Shown piece after piece: positions 7,702-15,723 of a stretch of 43,117 nt of DNA. Position numbers and translations under genes: made by a program. The stretch is taken from contig JAPLTV010000120.1 of assembly GCA_026397955.1 (NCBI GenBank), positions 1 through 43,117 on the forward strand, read 5' to 3'. This stretch comes from Verrucomicrobiota bacterium (lineage in GTDB: Bacteria; Verrucomicrobiota; Verrucomicrobiia; Opitutales; UBA953). Numbering within the stretch: the stretch's first letter is position 1; every line of letters begins with the position of its first letter. The notes under the pieces are model-generated. The model saw nothing but the letters and a program-made list of their open reading frames with translations, did not search any database and had not been told where the DNA came from.

Positions 7702-7933
7702 GTGGGTGTGCGGCTGATTCCGTCTCTAATCCGAACGACCACAAGATTGGCAATGTAAGGTATTCGCGGCGAAAATGACGGATATGACAGACGGCGAAGA
7801 ACTCGTCACCGAGCCGTCGTTAAAAGACGAAAAGCCGACACCCTGACAGCACTTCAGCCATAAAGCCGACACACCATCGCCATCTTCTGACTTTTCGGCT
7901 TGGGGGAGTGGGACGGGGAGTTATGAAACGGGT
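7702..7933. promoter_or_regulatory. Divergent promoter region with AAGCCGA repeats
   Basis: This 232-bp gap separates two divergent genes and has none of the repeat modules seen elsewhere. AAAGCCGACAC occurs at 7831-7841 and 7862-7872 (31 bp apart, three helical turns), and TCGGCTT, the inverted core, at 7895-7901 (32 bp further). Regular phasing suggests an operator for one or both genes, but no regulator is encoded nearby and no clear -35/-10 pair stands out. Confidence 0.3.
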
Positions 7934-9127
7934 ATGCGTTTATTGAGTCTAGCTCTTGGCCTCCTTTTCCTGAGTGGCTGCAAGCCAGAGAAACCGATGC
8001 CTGACAACGAGAATGCGGTGACGGCTTTCGCGCTGCAGCACTTCATCGACAGCGATGAGATCAGTGGAGCCGTGACTGCCGTGGTCGGCCCGGATGGCAT
8101 CATCGCGATCGAGGCCTTCGGTTTGGCGGACATCGCCAAGAAGCGCTCGATGGGCAAGGACTCGATGTTCTGGATCGCCTCGATGACCAAGCCCATGACC
8201 GCCATGGGCGTCATGATGCTCGTCGAAGAAGGCAAGGTGAAGCTCGACGACCCGCTCGAGAAATACGTCCCGGAATTCAAAGGCATCCAGGTGAAGACCC
8301 CGCAGGGACTCGTCGCCGCGACACGCCTCGTCACCGTCAAGGACCTCCTCACGCACACCAGCGGCGTCGACACCGGAGCCGTCACCCCGCCCGGTGCGGC
8401 GATTGACACCCTGCTCTTAGCAGCGATGGCCGCCGCTTACGCCAAGAAGCCGCTGACCGACCAGCCCGGGGCCAAGTGGAGCTATAACAATAACGCCATC
8501 AATCTGCTCGGACGCATCATCGAAGTGGCCAGCGGCAAGCCCTATGCCGATTTCATGGAAGAACGCCTGTTCGAGCCGCTCGGCATGACCAACACCACCT
8601 TCTGGCCGACGCCGGATCACTTGGACGTCGCCGCCCAGCCGTACAGCAAGAACAAGGAAACCGGCGCACTCGTCGAAGCCAAGAACAGCCGCTTCAGCGA
8701 ACCGCTCCACGACACCAAGCGCACCCCCTTCCCGGCTGGCGGCTTGTATTCGTGCGCCAAGGACCTCGGCAAGCTTTACCAGATGCTCCTCAACGACGGC
8801 GAACTGGGCGGTAAGCGTTACCTCAAGGCCGCGACCCTGAAGCAGATGACCAGCAACCAGCTCGGCGACCTGCCCAAGGTTAGCTTCGCGCCCGGCATGC
8901 ACATGGGCCTGGGTTTCCATATCGTGAACGCTCCCCAGGAAGTCACCGAAAGCCTGAGCATCGGAACGTTCGGCCACGGCGGGGCCTTCGGCACCCAGGC
9001 CTGGATTGATCCCGTCAAGAAGCGGGCCTACGTCCTACTCATCCAGCGCGTGGACCTCAAGAATTCGGACCAGAGCGATATCCGTCGCGAGTTCCAGAAG
9101 GCGGCGAAGGAAGCGTACGCGCGCTGA
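7934..9127 (+). CDS. Lipoprotein serine hydrolase, beta-lactamase/EstB-like
   Basis: 397 aa. The signal peptide ends in a lipobox LSGC (Cys16), so the mature protein is probably a lipoprotein. The three class C beta-lactamase/penicillin-binding-protein motifs are present: S83-M-T-K86 (SxxK, nucleophile Ser83), Y184-N-N (YxN), and H348-G-G in GTFGHGGAFG near the C-terminus. LTHTSGVD, NLLGRIIEVASGKPY and LFEPLGMTNTTF are typical of family members that are esterases or D-aminopeptidases rather than antibiotic-resistance enzymes. The substrate cannot be read from sequence. ATG 7934 is the only start that keeps the signal peptide intact; a nearby ATG at 7923 is out of frame. Single-gene unit. Confidence 0.85.
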   Translation: MRLLSLALGLLFLSGCKPEKPMPDNENAVTAFALQHFIDSDEISGAVTAVVGPDGIIAIEAFGLADIAKKRSMGKDSMFWIASMTKPMTAMGVMMLVEEGKVKLDDPLEKYVPEFKGIQVKTPQGLVAATRLVTVKDLLTHTSGVDTGAVTPPGAAIDTLLLAAMAAAYAKKPLTDQPGAKWSYNNNAINLLGRIIEVASGKPYADFMEERLFEPLGMTNTTFWPTPDHLDVAAQPYSKNKETGALVEAKNSRFSEPLHDTKRTPFPAGGLYSCAKDLGKLYQMLLNDGELGGKRYLKAATLKQMTSNQLGDLPKVSFAPGMHMGLGFHIVNAPQEVTESLSIGTFGHGGAFGTQAWIDPVKKRAYVLLIQRVDLKNSDQSDIRREFQKAAKEAYAR

Positions 9128-9196
9128 ACGAAGCTCAGCGCGGGGGGTCTGCTGGCATGGTGAACGGCTGCGAAGCAGTCGCGGCCGAGGCCGCAG
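9120..9196 (+). repeat. Stop-codon hairpin plus repeat A, copy 3
   Basis: CGCGCTGA (9120-9127, including the TGA stop 9125-9127) pairs perfectly with TCAGCGCG (9135-9142). A G-run follows directly, then TCTGCTGG, GCATGGTGAACGGC, CTGCGAAGCAG and CGCGGCC/GGCCGC. Module B follows from about 9197. Confidence 0.7.
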
Positions 9197-9346
9197 GTAA
9201 ACTAGTTGATCGGTTGACCAGTTGGCCGGTTGGCCAGATTCGAGGACACGAGGACAGGAGGGCCCGAGGGCAAGAGAAAGGCAGTGCTTCGGGTGGCAGG
9301 TGGCAGCCCCAGGGGCTCGGGAGGCGGGGATCATTCTCGGGTGGCA

Positions 9347-9403
9347 GGTAGGGCTGGCCATCCTTGGCCGGCCGCGGTCGAGCAGGGATGCTCGACCCTA
9401 CCC
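9347..9403. repeat. 57-bp twin-hairpin element, copy 1
   Basis: GGTAG, then GGCTGGCCA/TCCT/TGGCCGGCC (9352-9373, one mismatch), then GGTCGAGCA/GGGA/TGCTCGACC (9376-9397, perfect), then CTACCC. The copy at 18473-18529 has the same length; its second hairpin carries C:G where this one has T:A (9378 with 9395). Confidence 0.6.
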
Positions 9404-9627
9404 GATGCAGCGGACGCGATGGCAATCGCCGCCCTACCCCGCGCGGCGGAGCCGCGAGGTATTAGCGGTTAGCGGATGGCGGTTGGGAAGACAGAGAGGC
9501 AGCGGCCGGCCAAGGATGGCCAGCCCTACCCAAGACAGCGGCAACTATGTCGTGACGCGGTCCCGACCCTACCTCGAGACAACTAGGGCAGCACGCGGTG
9601 CTGCCCCTACCTTTGATACAGCGTAAT

Positions 9628-9672
9628 ATGGGGTCAGATACGTTCAGAATTCCCAACGAATTCAGACCCCAT
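9628..9672. repeat. REP-like palindrome, copy 2
   Basis: ATGGGGTC (9628-9635) pairs with GACCCCAT (9665-9672). The 29-base interior differs from the copy at 2751-2803 at only four positions. Confidence 0.55.
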
Positions 9673-9746
9673 TACAAGGCCCATTGACATTATCTTCACA
9701 TAACCGGAACTTTAGTCACTTACGGCGGTTACCCCTAAGTCCCCCT

Positions 9747-12700
9747 ATGAATTTCCTCTCCTTGGTCCTTCGTCGACCGGTCACCCTCGTCGTCGCAATC
9801 GTGGCCCTGGCGCTCACCGCACTCTTCGGGCTCAACCGCATGGCCAAGGACGTCTTCCCGCCCCTGAACGTCCCGACGATCTACGTCGCCCAGCCGTTCG
9901 GCGGCATGGAGGCCGGCCAGATGGAAGGCTTCCTAACGTATTATTACGAATACCACTTCCTGTACATCACCGGCATCGAGCACGTCGAATCCAAGAACAT
10001 CCAGGGAGCGGCGATCATGAAGCTCCAGTTCCATCCGGGTACGGACATGTCGCAGGCCATGAGCGAGACCGTCGGCTACGTGAACCGCGCCCGCGCCATG
10101 ATGCCGCCCGGCACCGTGCCGCCGTTCGTGATGCGTTTCGACGCCGGCAGCGTGCCGATCGGGCAGCTCGTCTTCGCCAGCGAGACCCGCACCGTCGCGC
10201 AGCTGCAGGATGCCGCGCTGAACACCGTCCGTCCGCTGTTCGCCACCCTCCCCGGCGTCTCCGCGCCTCCGCCCTTCGGCGGCAGCGCCCGCAGCATCCT
10301 CGTCAACCTCATCCCCGACCGCCTCCGGAGCACCGGCGTCACGCCGGAGGAAGTCGCCGCCGCCCTCGCCGGAGCGAACGTCATCACCCCAGCCGGCAAT
10401 CTCACGCTCGGCGACCAGAACCTGCTCGTCCCCGTCAACTCGACGGTCAAGAACATCAAGGACCTCGAGAACGTCCCGATCCGTCCCGGTCAGAACCCTG
10501 CGATCCTGATTCGCGACGTCGCCCAGGTCGTCGATGGCGCCGATGCCGTGACCAGCTATGCCTTAGTCGATGGTCGCCGCACCGTCTACATCCCGGTCAC
10601 CAAGCGTTCCGACGCCTCCACGCTTTCCGTGGTCGGCCTCGTGAAGGAAAACCTCAGCGTCTTCCAAGCCGCCGTGCCCGCCGACATCAAGGTCAGCTAC
10701 GAGATGGACCAGAGCCCCATCGTCAGCCGTGCCATCAACGACCTCTTCCTTGAAGCCCTGCTCGGCGCCGTGCTCACCGGCCTCATGGTCTTCGTCTTCC
10801 TGCGCGATGCGCGCAGCACGCTGGTCGTCGTCATCAACATCCCGCTCGCCTTGCTCATCGCCGTGCTCGGCCTCTGGCTCTGCGGGCAGACCATCAACCT
10901 CATGACCTTGGGCGGACTCGCCTTGGCCGTGGGCATCCTCGTCGACGAAGCCACCGTGGCCATCGAAGCCATCCAACAGGAACGTGAGAAAGGTCGACCC
11001 GTCGCCCTCGCCGTCCGCGACGCCATCCGTGCGACTGCCGGACCGCGTTTCCTCGCCATGGCTTGCGTCGTCGCTGTCTTCGTGCCCTCGCTATTCATGG
11101 AAGGCTCGGCCCGCGCGCTATTTCTCCCGCTCTCGCTCGCCGTCGGTTTCAGCATGATCGCCTCGTACGTGCTCTCTTCGACGCTGTTGCCCGTGCTCGC
11201 CATCTGGCTCCTCAAGGACGGCTCCACGCATCAGGTCAGTTTCTTCGACGGGCTCAAGGGCCGCTATGCCGCCCTGCTTGACGGCGTACTGGCGCGCAAG
11301 AAGACCATCGTCCTCGCCGGACTCATCGGCGGCCTCGGGCTCGTCGCCCTGCTCGGACCCAAGCTTGGCCGGGAAATCTTCCCGAGCGCGAATAATGGCC
11401 AGCTGCAGGTGCGCCTGCGTGCGCCCGCGGGCACCAAACTCGACAAGACCGAGCAGATCGCCCTTCAGGCCCTCGGCATCATCAAGGCCGAACTCGGCGC
11501 CGAAAACGTCGGCACCACCCTCGGGCTCGTCGGCGTCCATGCGCCCAACTACCCCGTCAACCTGATCCACGCTTGGAATAGCGGCACCGACGAAGCCACC
11601 TTGCAGGTCCAGCTTAAGGCCGGCGCCAAGGTCGACCTCGACGCCGCCAAGGAGAACCTCCGGCGTAAGCTTGGCATCGCCCTGCTTGACGTCCGTCTTT
11701 CATTCGAACCCGCCGACATCGTCAGCCGTGTCATGAGCTTCGGCGCCCCGACCCCGATCGAGATCGCCGTCAGCGGTCCCGCCTTGGCTGATAATCGCGC
11801 CCATGCCGAAGCCATCCGTGCCGAACTCGCCAAGATTCCCGAACTCCGCGACATCCAGTTCGCCCAGACCCTCGATGCGCCGGCGCTCGAGGTGAACATC
11901 AACCGTGAGAAAGCCGGACTCATGGGCATCAAGCTCAACGACGCCGCCCGTTCGGTCGTCGAAGCCACCGGTTCCAGCCGCTTCATCCTCGCGAACTACT
12001 GGGCCGACCCCAAGACCGGCGTCGCCTTCCAGGTCCAGGTGCAGATTCCAGGCGCCGCGACCAAGAGCATCGAAGACCTGCGGAACCTGCCCGTCGGTAA
12101 CTCTGGCCAGCAGCCGGTTCTCCTCCGTTCCATCGCGACGCTCAAGGAAGGCGTCACCGTCGCGCAGTATGACCGCTACAACATGCAGCGCCTCGCGACC
12201 CTGACCGCGAATTACGCCGGCACCGACCTCGGTCACCTCTCTACACGCATCGACGAAGCCATCGCCGCCGCCGGCAAACCACCCGCCAAGGTCAAGGTCG
12301 ACCAGCGCGGCCAGGTGACGCCTCTGCGTGAGCTCTTCGCAGGGCTCGGACGCGGACTCCTCATCGCGTTCGTCATCATCGCCCTCCTCCTTGCCGCCAA
12401 CTTCCAGAGCGTCCGCCTCGCCGGCACCGTCATCGCTGCCCTCCCGATCGTCCTCACCGGCGTCATCCTCGGACTCTTGGCCACCTTCTCGACGCTCAAC
12501 ATCGAAAGCTACATCGGCGCCATCATGGCCGTCGGCGTCGCCGTCGCTAATTCCATCCTCCTCATCACCGCCGCCGAACAAGCACGCCTCGCCGGGGCCG
12601 ATGCCGCGACCGCCGCCCGGCAGGCCGGCCAGACGCGCCTGCGCGCGATTCTCATGACTTCGTTCGCCATGCTCGCCGGCATGGTGCCCATGGCGCTCGG

Positions 12701-12899
12701 CTGGTCCGAAGCCGGCAGCCAGACCGCCCCGCTCGCCCGGGCGGTCATGGGCGGACTCATCTTCGGCACCGTCGCCACGCTCACCTTCATCCCGGCGCTG
12801 TACGCCTGGGTCATGGCCGGAGTCGGCCGCACCTCCCATTCCGTCGACCCCGACGACACCCAAAGCACCCATTACCATAAAGACCATGCCGTCTCCTAA
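9747..12899 (+). CDS. RND efflux transporter permease (inner-membrane pump)
   Basis: 1050 aa from ATG 9747, the standard RND permease length; an upstream in-frame TTG at 9684 would add 21 non-membrane residues and is not used here. The N-terminus MNFLSLVLRRPVTLVVAIV is the usual first helix. Two repeated halves each give one helix, a large periplasmic domain, then five helices. Helix 4 carries GILVDEATVAIEAI with the expected acidic proton-relay residue (Asp400, then Glu401). The second half ends with SYIGAIMAVGVAVANSILLI and TSFAMLAGMVPMALGW. The pump would use proton entry to drive substrates out through a TolC channel. The Asp pattern fits multidrug-type pumps better than heavy-metal pumps; the substrate is not predictable. 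It overlaps the adaptor gene by 14 bp. Confidence 0.92.
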   Translation: MNFLSLVLRRPVTLVVAIVALALTALFGLNRMAKDVFPPLNVPTIYVAQPFGGMEAGQMEGFLTYYYEYHFLYITGIEHVESKNIQGAAIMKLQFHPGTDMSQAMSETVGYVNRARAMMPPGTVPPFVMRFDAGSVPIGQLVFASETRTVAQLQDAALNTVRPLFATLPGVSAPPPFGGSARSILVNLIPDRLRSTGVTPEEVAAALAGANVITPAGNLTLGDQNLLVPVNSTVKNIKDLENVPIRPGQNPAILIRDVAQVVDGADAVTSYALVDGRRTVYIPVTKRSDASTLSVVGLVKENLSVFQAAVPADIKVSYEMDQSPIVSRAINDLFLEALLGAVLTGLMVFVFLRDARSTLVVVINIPLALLIAVLGLWLCGQTINLMTLGGLALAVGILVDEATVAIEAIQQEREKGRPVALAVRDAIRATAGPRFLAMACVVAVFVPSLFMEGSARALFLPLSLAVGFSMIASYVLSSTLLPVLAIWLLKDGSTHQVSFFDGLKGRYAALLDGVLARKKTIVLAGLIGGLGLVALLGPKLGREIFPSANNGQLQVRLRAPAGTKLDKTEQIALQALGIIKAELGAENVGTTLGLVGVHAPNYPVNLIHAWNSGTDEATLQVQLKAGAKVDLDAAKENLRRKLGIALLDVRLSFEPADIVSRVMSFGAPTPIEIAVSGPALADNRAHAEAIRAELAKIPELRDIQFAQTLDAPALEVNINREKAGLMGIKLNDAARSVVEATGSSRFILANYWADPKTGVAFQVQVQIPGAATKSIEDLRNLPVGNSGQQPVLLRSIATLKEGVTVAQYDRYNMQRLATLTANYAGTDLGHLSTRIDEAIAAAGKPPAKVKVDQRGQVTPLRELFAGLGRGLLIAFVIIALLLAANFQSVRLAGTVIAALPIVLTGVILGLLATFSTLNIESYIGAIMAVGVAVANSILLITAAEQARLAGADAATAARQAGQTRLRAILMTSFAMLAGMVPMALGWSEAGSQTAPLARAVMGGLIFGTVATLTFIPALYAWVMAGVGRTSHSVDPDDTQSTHYHKDHAVS

Positions 12900-13899
12900 G
12901 CTCCTCGCGCTCTTCCTGAGCGCCCTCACCGTGCAGGCCGCCGACCTCACCGTCGTCCGGCTCAAGACCGGCGACATCACGCGCAGCGTCCAGCTGCTCG
13001 GCGAAGTGCGCCCCAACCAGCAGGTCGCGCTCTACGCCAAGGTCGGCGGCTACGTGAAGGCCTTGCACGCCGACATCGGCGACCGCGTCGAAGCCGGCGC
13101 CGTGCTTGCCGAGCTCGAAGTCCCCGAGATCGTCGCCGACGAAGCGCGTACGCGCGCCGAGCTCGTACTCGCCGAACTCGAATTCAAACGCACCCAAGAT
13201 GCCTTCAAGCAGGCGCCGGACCTCATGCCGCGCCAAAACGTCGACAGCGCCCAGGCCAAGCTCGCCGTCGCCAAGGCCCAGCAGGAGCGCAACGCCACCC
13301 TGCTCGGCTTCGCCAAGATCAAGGCGCCCTTCGCCGGGACCGTCAGCCGCCGCTCCGTGGACAAAGGCGCGTTCGTGCCCGCCGCGACCGGCGGAGGCTC
13401 CGGCCAGGCTGCGCTGTTCGTGCTGACTGATGCCGCCACCGTGCGCATCCAGGCCGCGCTACCTGAGTCCGAAGCTGGCCTCGTCGCCGTCGGCCAGCCC
13501 GTCGCCGTGCTCGCCGAAGCCGCAGGTGCGAAGCCCTTCGAAGCCAAGCTCACGCGGGTCGCCGGAGTCCTCGACAATCCCAGCAAGACCATGCTGATCG
13601 AGGCCGAGCTCGCCAACGTGGGCGGCGTGCTCAAGCCCGGCATGTACGCCAACGTGAAACTCGGTATCGAGACGCACAAGGCGACCTCCCTGCTGCCCTT
13701 GACCGCCATCATCATGGAGAAGGCCGTCGCCACCGCTTACGTCAACGAAGGCGGCAAGGCCCGTCGTCGCGTGCTCAAGGCCGGCTTCAACGACGGCGTG
13801 AACCTCGAGGTCCTCGACGGTATCAAACCGAACGAAGACGTCCTCGTCGTCGGAACCGCCACCCTCACCGACGGACAGGCCGTCACCCTCGCCAAGTGA
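12886..13899 (+). CDS. Periplasmic adaptor subunit of the RND efflux pump (MFP family)
   Basis: 337 aa with a signal peptide (about 1-18, ending VQA). KVGGYVKALHADIGDRVEAGAVLAELEVPE (about 46-77, given here as the lipoyl-like half-motif) is followed by a short helical hairpin rich in Ala/Glu/Lys (about 80-140). The second lipoyl half AKIKAPFAGTVSRRSVDKGAFV follows, and then the beta-barrel and membrane-proximal domains ending GTATLTDGQAVTLAK. The role is to bridge the inner-membrane pump and the TolC channel. The start lies 14 bp inside the permease gene and its stop overlaps the TolC start as TGATG, so all three are probably translationally coupled. The helical hairpin is short for the family. 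Confidence 0.9.
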   Translation: MPSPKLLALFLSALTVQAADLTVVRLKTGDITRSVQLLGEVRPNQQVALYAKVGGYVKALHADIGDRVEAGAVLAELEVPEIVADEARTRAELVLAELEFKRTQDAFKQAPDLMPRQNVDSAQAKLAVAKAQQERNATLLGFAKIKAPFAGTVSRRSVDKGAFVPAATGGGSGQAALFVLTDAATVRIQAALPESEAGLVAVGQPVAVLAEAAGAKPFEAKLTRVAGVLDNPSKTMLIEAELANVGGVLKPGMYANVKLGIETHKATSLLPLTAIIMEKAVATAYVNEGGKARRRVLKAGFNDGVNLEVLDGIKPNEDVLVVGTATLTDGQAVTLAK

Positions 13900-15203
13900 T
13901 GCGCTCCCGCAGCCTACTGTTCGCCTTGGTGGCGACGACCTTAGCAGGCGTCGCGCAGGAAGCCATGCGTGGCGAACCCATCGATCTCCCCACCGTACTC
14001 AAGCTCGCCGGGGCGCAGGGCATCGACGTCGAGATCGCCGAAGCCAAGATGCGCGAGGCCCGCGCGGCCGCTGACGGCAGCACCTGGGCGCTCTTCCCGA
14101 CGATTTCTCCCGGTGTCGGCTATCGCAACCATACCGGCCAAGCGCAGAGCTTCGCCGGACCCGTCTCGGAGGTCGGCAAAGAATCCGTGACCGCAGGAGC
14201 TACCTTGTTCCTGTCGCTCGACCTCGGGGAAGCCGTATATCGACGCCTCGCCGCCAAGCAGACCGCCCAAGCAGCCGAACATGGGCTCGCCGCGCAGCGC
14301 CAGCAGACCGTATTGCAGGCCACCCTCACCTACTTCGATCTCACCAAGTCCCACCACGCCGTCTCCCTCCTCGAGGATTCCGTGAAGGCTTCGAAGGATT
14401 ACCATGCGCAGATCGGAAAAGCCGTGCAGCTCGGACTCGCCTTCAAGGGCGACGAGATCCGCGCGTTCGCTCAGGTCAGCCGACTCGAACTCCGGCTGCG
14501 TCAGGCGCAGGACCAGCGTCGCGCGGATGCCGCCCGACTGGCGCAACTGCTCCGCCTCAACATCACCGAAGGCCTCATGCCCGCGGACGACCGCCCGCTG
14601 CCTCTCACCTTGGTCGATGGTCGTCGCAAGTTGGATGAACTCGTGAAGGGTGCGCTCGCGAAGCGACCCGAGCTCATGGAAGCTGGCGCCTTGCACGACG
14701 CCGCGCAGCATCAGGATGATGCCGCCCGCTACGCACCCCTCTACCCCACCCTCGGCGCACAGGTGTTCGCCGGCGGCTTAGGTGGCAGCACCAGTTCAGC
14801 CCGACGTGATTTCGCGAACAGCACGGACACTTATGTCACCCTCAGCTGGAAGCTCGGCGCTGGCGGACTTTTCGACTCATCCCGGACGGCCGGAGCCGAA
14901 GCTCGTCTACGCCAGAGCCAATTGGTCGAGACAAAGACGCGCGACGAAGTCGTCCGTCAGGTCGTCGAAGCGCAGTCCCACGTCACCTACCTCGGCCAGC
15001 AGCTCAAGATCGCCGAAGAAGGTGTCCGTTCGGCCGAGCAAGGCTACAAGCTCTCGCTTGGCCGCCAGCAGTTTGCCGTCGGCATCGTCCTCGAAGCGCT
15101 CCAGTCGCAGCAGGACCTGATCCAGGCCCGACTCGATTACGCCGGTACGGTCGGTGAATTGAACAAGGCTCAGGTCAGACTGAAGACCGCGGCGGGAGAG
15201 TGA
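13899..15203 (+). CDS. TolC-family outer-membrane efflux protein
   Basis: 434 aa from ATG 13899, which overlaps the upstream TGA (TGATG); an in-frame GTG three bases earlier is less likely. A signal peptide covers about residues 1-22 (RSRSLLFALVATTLAGVAQ). Two long Ala/Gln/Glu-rich helical repeats (about 30-200 and 240-425) match the internal duplication of TolC monomers. They contain the typical LKLAGAQGIDVEIAEAKMREARAA near the N-terminus, GLAFKGDEIRAFAQVSRLELRLRQAQDQR, and QQDLIQARLDYAGTVGELNKAQVRLKTAAG at the end. It should form the trimeric outer-membrane exit duct for the pump encoded just upstream. Last gene of the operon; nested GC-rich hairpins cover and follow the stop codon (15189-15225). 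Confidence 0.88.
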   Translation: MRSRSLLFALVATTLAGVAQEAMRGEPIDLPTVLKLAGAQGIDVEIAEAKMREARAAADGSTWALFPTISPGVGYRNHTGQAQSFAGPVSEVGKESVTAGATLFLSLDLGEAVYRRLAAKQTAQAAEHGLAAQRQQTVLQATLTYFDLTKSHHAVSLLEDSVKASKDYHAQIGKAVQLGLAFKGDEIRAFAQVSRLELRLRQAQDQRRADAARLAQLLRLNITEGLMPADDRPLPLTLVDGRRKLDELVKGALAKRPELMEAGALHDAAQHQDDAARYAPLYPTLGAQVFAGGLGGSTSSARRDFANSTDTYVTLSWKLGAGGLFDSSRTAGAEARLRQSQLVETKTRDEVVRQVVEAQSHVTYLGQQLKIAEEGVRSAEQGYKLSLGRQQFAVGIVLEALQSQQDLIQARLDYAGTVGELNKAQVRLKTAAGE

Positions 15204-15225
15204 GCGCGCGGCCAAAGGCCGCCGC
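15189..15225 (+). terminator. Possible hairpin terminator at the end of the efflux operon
   Basis: GCGGCGG (15189-15195, coding) can pair with CCGCCGC (15219-15225) across the stop codon, and an inner hairpin GCGGCC/AAA/GGCCGC follows the stop. Only AAAAATG follows, without a T-run, so intrinsic termination is uncertain. It resembles the stop-codon hairpins found next to repeat A, but no repeat A is attached here. Confidence 0.35.
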
Positions 15226-15722
15226 AAAAATGAGAGGCCCGGAGGCTCAGAGGCTCGGTGGACCAGAGAGAGGCAGACTAGTTGATCGGTTGATCAGTGG
15301 GCCGGTTGGCCAGATTCGAGGACACGAGGACAGGAGGGCCCGTGGGCAAGAGAAAGGCAGTGCTTCGGGTGGCAGGTGATGGGGAGGTAGGGACGTGATT
15401 GCCATCACGTCCGTTCGCGACGGCACATCCGAATGTAAACCGAGCCAGACCAAGACCCGACGACTCCCGGCCTCGGGCTCGAACGGCGGCGATGGCAATC
15501 GCCGCCCTACCCAGAGCGTCGGAGCCGCGAGGTATTAGCGGTTAGCGGTTGGCGGCGGGGAAGACAGAGAGGCAGCGGCCGGCCAAGGATGGCCAGCCCT
15601 ACCCGAGGCAGAGGTAACTAGGACAGCACGTGGTGCTGTCCCTACCACGATACAGGGCGGACGCGTCGCCGACGCGTCCCTACCCTGCTTCGCAGCGGAT
15701 CCCCACGCGCCCAGCGGGCGCG
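15204..15722. repeat. Intergenic repeat mosaic between tolC and the porin
   Basis: No gene. It holds GAGGCCCGGAGGCTCAG words (15234-15272), module B (15277-15313), CGAGGACACGAGGACAGG words (15317-15352), a GGTGGCAGG module, and framed element copy 2 (15386-15512). Then come the GTTAGCGG module (15534-15556), GGCCGGCCA/AGGA/TGGCCAGCC (15577-15598) + CTACCC, GGACAGCAC/GTG/GTGCTGTCC (15621-15641) + CTACC, GGACGCGTC/GCC/GACGCGTCC (15659-15679) + CTACCC, and repeat A copy 7 on the minus strand. Confidence 0.7.
15386..15512. mobile_element. MITE-like framed element, copy 2
   Basis: Same ends as 664-787: GGTAG + GGACGTGAT/TGCC/ATCACGTCC (15391-15412) + GTTCG at left, CTCGAAC + GGCGGCGAT/GGCA/ATCGCCGCC (15485-15506) + CTACCC at right. 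The interior of roughly 60 bp shows no obvious similarity to that of copy 1, apart from a few bases next to the frame. Confidence 0.6.
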
Positions 15723-15723
15723 T
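15685..15723 (-). repeat. Hairpin plus repeat A, copy 7 (shortened, reverse strand)
   Basis: Directly after the porin's stop codon on the minus strand, ACGCGCCC/GCT/GGGCGCGT (15723 down to 15705, perfect 8-bp arms; its first A is the last base of the TAA stop) is followed by GGGG, ATC and CGCTGCGAAGCAG. The middle of repeat A (CTGGCATGGTGAA) is missing. Position and order match the full copies. Confidence 0.55.

Larger units (their letters stand above)
9128..9746. repeat. Intergenic repeat mosaic upstream of the efflux operon
   Basis: No gene. Order: repeat A copy 3; module B (9197-9237); CGAGGACACGAGGACAGG words (9240-9275); GGTGGCAGG module (9291-9312, again 9340-9347); twin-hairpin element 9347-9403; a mismatched GGACGCGAT/GGCA/ATCGCCGCC hairpin (9412-9433) + CTACCCC; CGCGGC/GGA/GCCGCG (9442-9456); GTTAGCGG module (9461-9487). 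It continues with GGCCGGCCA/TGGCCAGCC (9504-9525) + CTACCC; TGTCGTGAC/GTCCCGACC (9548-9568) + CTACC; GGGCAGCAC/GTGCTGCCC (9586-9606) + CTACC; and REP-like palindrome 9628-9672. About 70 bp of plain sequence remain before ATG 9747. Confidence 0.7.

Noticed and set aside
9684-9746. Extended TTG start for the RND permease
   Set aside because: The added 21 residues are not conserved family sequence; ATG 9747 gives the standard N-terminus MNFLSLVLRRP.
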